From: Desulfuromusa sp.
GTDB taxonomy: Bacteria > Desulfobacterota > Desulfuromonadia > Desulfuromonadales > Geopsychrobacteraceae
Length of the DNA: 64,000 nucleotides
NCBI GenBank assembly: GCA_016744595.1
Contig: JADGEB010000009.1
Coordinates: forward strand, 1-64,000
Reading direction: 5' to 3'
Shown here in pieces: positions 62,657 to 64,000 of the stretch (its first letter is position 1; every line of letters begins with the position of its first letter). A program made the translations under genes and the position numbers. The notes beneath the pieces are model-generated. The model was not told where the DNA came from, did not search any database, and was given only the letters and a program-made list of their open reading frames with translations.

Positions 62657-63547
62657 TCAAAAATTATTCCAAAGAAACTGTGGACCGATCCTATTTTGAA
62701 CCCTAATATCAACACCGAGATAATGATTCACAGCACTCTGCAAGTAACGATCAATTAAATTCGTTTTTTCAGGTTCAGGATAAACCAGATCGGGGTCATC
62801 CTCAATACCTGATACCTTGGCAGCATACTTGATAGCATCACTTAAAGTTCCCAACTCATCAATGAGACCAGCATCTTTAGCCTGCCTGCCCGTAAAAATA
62901 CGACCATCAACAAAAGGTCTAAGCCTGTCTACCGGCATATTACGTCCGTCGCTGATAGCATCAACAAACTGCATGTGTACATCGTCAATAACCCCCTGTA
63001 ACAAGTCTCTATCAGCTGACAAAAAATCTCGCGTTGAGGATCCAATGTCCTTAAATCGTCCGCTTTTCACAACCTCTGTCTGTATTCCAACTTTTCCCAT
63101 CAAATCCTGATAGTTGGGAAAAGACATGATAACACCAATACTTCCAGTGATTGTTCCAGGGTTAGCAAATATACGCTCTCCAGCGACAGCGAGATAATAT
63201 CCACCAGACGCTGCTACCGAACCCATTGAGACGATCAGCGGCTTCTCTTTAGCTAATAGCTTGAGTTCAGCATGAATTTCCTGAGATGGGCCAACACCTC
63301 CCCCAGGAGAATCAATTCTTATCACGACAGCTTTGATGTTGCTACGATCTCGGAATTCTTCTATCTGGGCGACCATCCGGCGAGCATCAACAATGGTTCC
63401 CTCAACTTCAAGGATACCAATTTTGTCACCGACAGAAACAACTACAGACCCGGTACTGAGAAGACCTGCAGAGAAAACAACCAGCAGAAAAAACAGGAAA
63501 ACTCCACCGACTGCTAAAGATGCCATTAATAAGGGACGTTTTTTCAT
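62657..63547 (-). CDS. sppA: Signal peptide peptidase SppA
   Basis: A serine protease of about 296 residues, short (36K-type) form. One N-terminal helix (about 8-30, LLMASLAVGGVFLFFLLVV) anchors it in the inner membrane. The nucleophile Ser is in SMGSVAASGGYYLAV (about 108-122) and the base Lys in VVKSGRFKDIGS (about 160-171). It digests cleaved signal peptides. The ATG at 63547 is chosen; an in-frame TTG at 63556 is in the rpsA terminator T-tract. No good Shine-Dalgarno precedes it. Confidence 0.93.
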   Translation of the reverse strand: MKKRPLLMASLAVGGVFLFFLLVVFSAGLLSTGSVVVSVGDKIGILEVEGTIVDARRMVAQIEEFRDRSNIKAVVIRIDSPGGGVGPSQEIHAELKLLAKEKPLIVSMGSVAASGGYYLAVAGERIFANPGTITGSIGVIMSFPNYQDLMGKVGIQTEVVKSGRFKDIGSSTRDFLSADRDLLQGVIDDVHMQFVDAISDGRNMPVDRLRPFVDGRIFTGRQAKDAGLIDELGTLSDAIKYAAKVSGIEDDPDLVYPEPEKTNLIDRYLQSAVNHYLGVDIRVQNRIGPQFLWNNF

Positions 63548-63556
63548 TTTAACCAA

Positions 63557-63589
63557 TAAAAAAAGGGCCCCATTGTATCTGGAGCCCCT
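63557..63589 (-). terminator. Intrinsic terminator after rpsA
   Basis: On the minus strand AGGGGCTCC and GGGGCCCT form a stem with a one-base bulge and a loop of about nine bases, followed by TTTTTTTATT. It lies 20 bp after the rpsA stop and just before the sppA start, so sppA transcription must be by readthrough or from an unseen promoter. Confidence 0.75.
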
Positions 63590-63608
63590 GTTCAGGTTTA
63601 TTTATAAA

Positions 63609-64000
63609 TCAGTCTTCTGATTTACGACCTACAGCACCTTGTAGCAAATCACCGAGATTTGAAGTCGCTGTTTTTTGTGCTCCCATGAATTCATTAACTT
63701 CAGCTTTTTCTTTCTGAACATCAAGATTCTTGATCGACAGTGCAATCTTACGATCAACAGTGTCTACCTGAAGAACCCCTGCTTCCAGATCCGAACCAAC
63801 TTCAGCAAAATCCTTCGGACTATCAATCTTCTCTTTACTCAGTTCGGAAACATGAATCAAGCCTTCGATACCTTCTTCGAGCTCAATAAAAATACCGAAA
63901 TCGGTCACGGATGTGACTTTACCCTTCACAATGGTTCCGCGAGCATAGCGTGTTGGAACAGTTTCCCATGGATCAGTACTCAGCTGCTTCAAGCCAAGAG
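63609..64000 (-). CDS. rpsA: 30S ribosomal protein S1, C-terminal part (5' end beyond window)
   Basis: The last about 130 codons of rpsA, running off the right edge. The fragment contains one full S1 (OB-fold) repeat: GTIVKGKVTSVTDFGIFIEL, EGIEGLIHVSELS and DRKIALSIKNL, then a charged tail ending VGRKSED. It holds mRNA at the 30S platform. The order rpsA-sppA-ihfB confirms the identification. Confidence 0.93.
   Translation of the reverse strand, partial: LGLKQLSTDPWETVPTRYARGTIVKGKVTSVTDFGIFIELEEGIEGLIHVSELSKEKIDSPKDFAEVGSDLEAGVLQVDTVDRKIALSIKNLDVQKEKAEVNEFMGAQKTATSNLGDLLQGAVGRKSED

Noticed and set aside
62009-62758. A 249-codon plus-strand open frame
   Set aside because: It runs across the 6S RNA gene and its terminator, then antisense through ihfB into sppA; its translation has no family pattern and no ribosome-binding site.

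Overview
The window looks like the chromosome of an anaerobic, Gram-negative, metal- or sulfur-respiring bacterium of the Desulfuromonadia (Geobacter / Desulfuromonas / Pelobacter type). This rests on the LPS and outer-membrane genes, a multihaem cytochrome / NrfD respiratory operon, a sigma-54 two-component system, and the gene order rpsA-sppA-ihfB. The assignment is inference from gene content; no rRNA or other taxonomic marker was available. Most genes are on the minus strand, so transcription runs mainly right to left. No tRNA, rRNA, CRISPR array, insertion sequence or prophage was seen.

1-10.7 kb is an O-antigen locus, AT-rich at its left end. It holds a partial membrane protein running off the edge (Wzy-like position), a glycosyltransferase, a Wzx flippase and a dTDP-3-amino-3,6-dideoxyhexose pathway (RmlA, RmlB, FdtA-type ketoisomerase, FdtB-type aminotransferase, NeuD/PglD-type acyltransferase). 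A CitE-like CoA-ester lyase and a MaoC-like hydratase sit inside this pathway and may make an unusual acyl-CoA for the amino sugar. Wzz and a UDP-glucuronate 4-epimerase follow.

10.9-22 kb makes the LPS core. GmhA, HldE and GmhB make heptose, with an unrecognised conserved protein translationally coupled between GmhA and HldE. Then come glycosyltransferases, KdkA with an OpsX-like heptosyltransferase (head-to-head overlapping genes), WaaE-like, WaaL, another GT4 and WaaF. 21.8-36.8 kb is the lipid A and envelope block: a Trm112-like protein, LpxK, WaaA, a DUF374 acyltransferase, MsbA, LpxB, LpxA, FabZ, LpxD, OmpH/Skp, BamA, LolD, LolC, LysS. Neither LpxH nor LpxI is present in the window.

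36.8-45.5 kb carries a thioesterase, MutM, a YchJ-like protein, and an operon of a TPR lipoprotein, a LolB-like lipoprotein and a peptide-type ABC importer (binding protein and two permeases, no ATPase) with a stand-alone MshEN domain protein between the two permeases. Two copies of a roughly 128-bp full-length palindromic repeat lie directly after lolC and dppC.

45.7-50.1 kb encodes an unusual signalling module: a small membrane protein, a fusion of a sodium/solute-symporter domain with GAF and SpoIIE-type PP2C phosphatase domains, a STAS anti-anti-sigma factor and an RsbW-like kinase. This is a partner-switching cascade with a transporter as its apparent input. 50.1-59.1 kb is a sensor kinase / NtrC-type regulator pair divergent from a tetrahaem cytochrome, ferredoxin-like subunit, NrfD-like subunit and twelve-haem cytochrome. 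A -24/-12 promoter and an upstream dyad precede that operon and a strong terminator ends it.

59.1-64 kb holds a small membrane protein, a HAD phosphatase, Lgt, an RluA-family pseudouridine synthase, a 6S RNA gene with its own promoter and terminator, IHF beta, SppA and the 3' end of rpsA.
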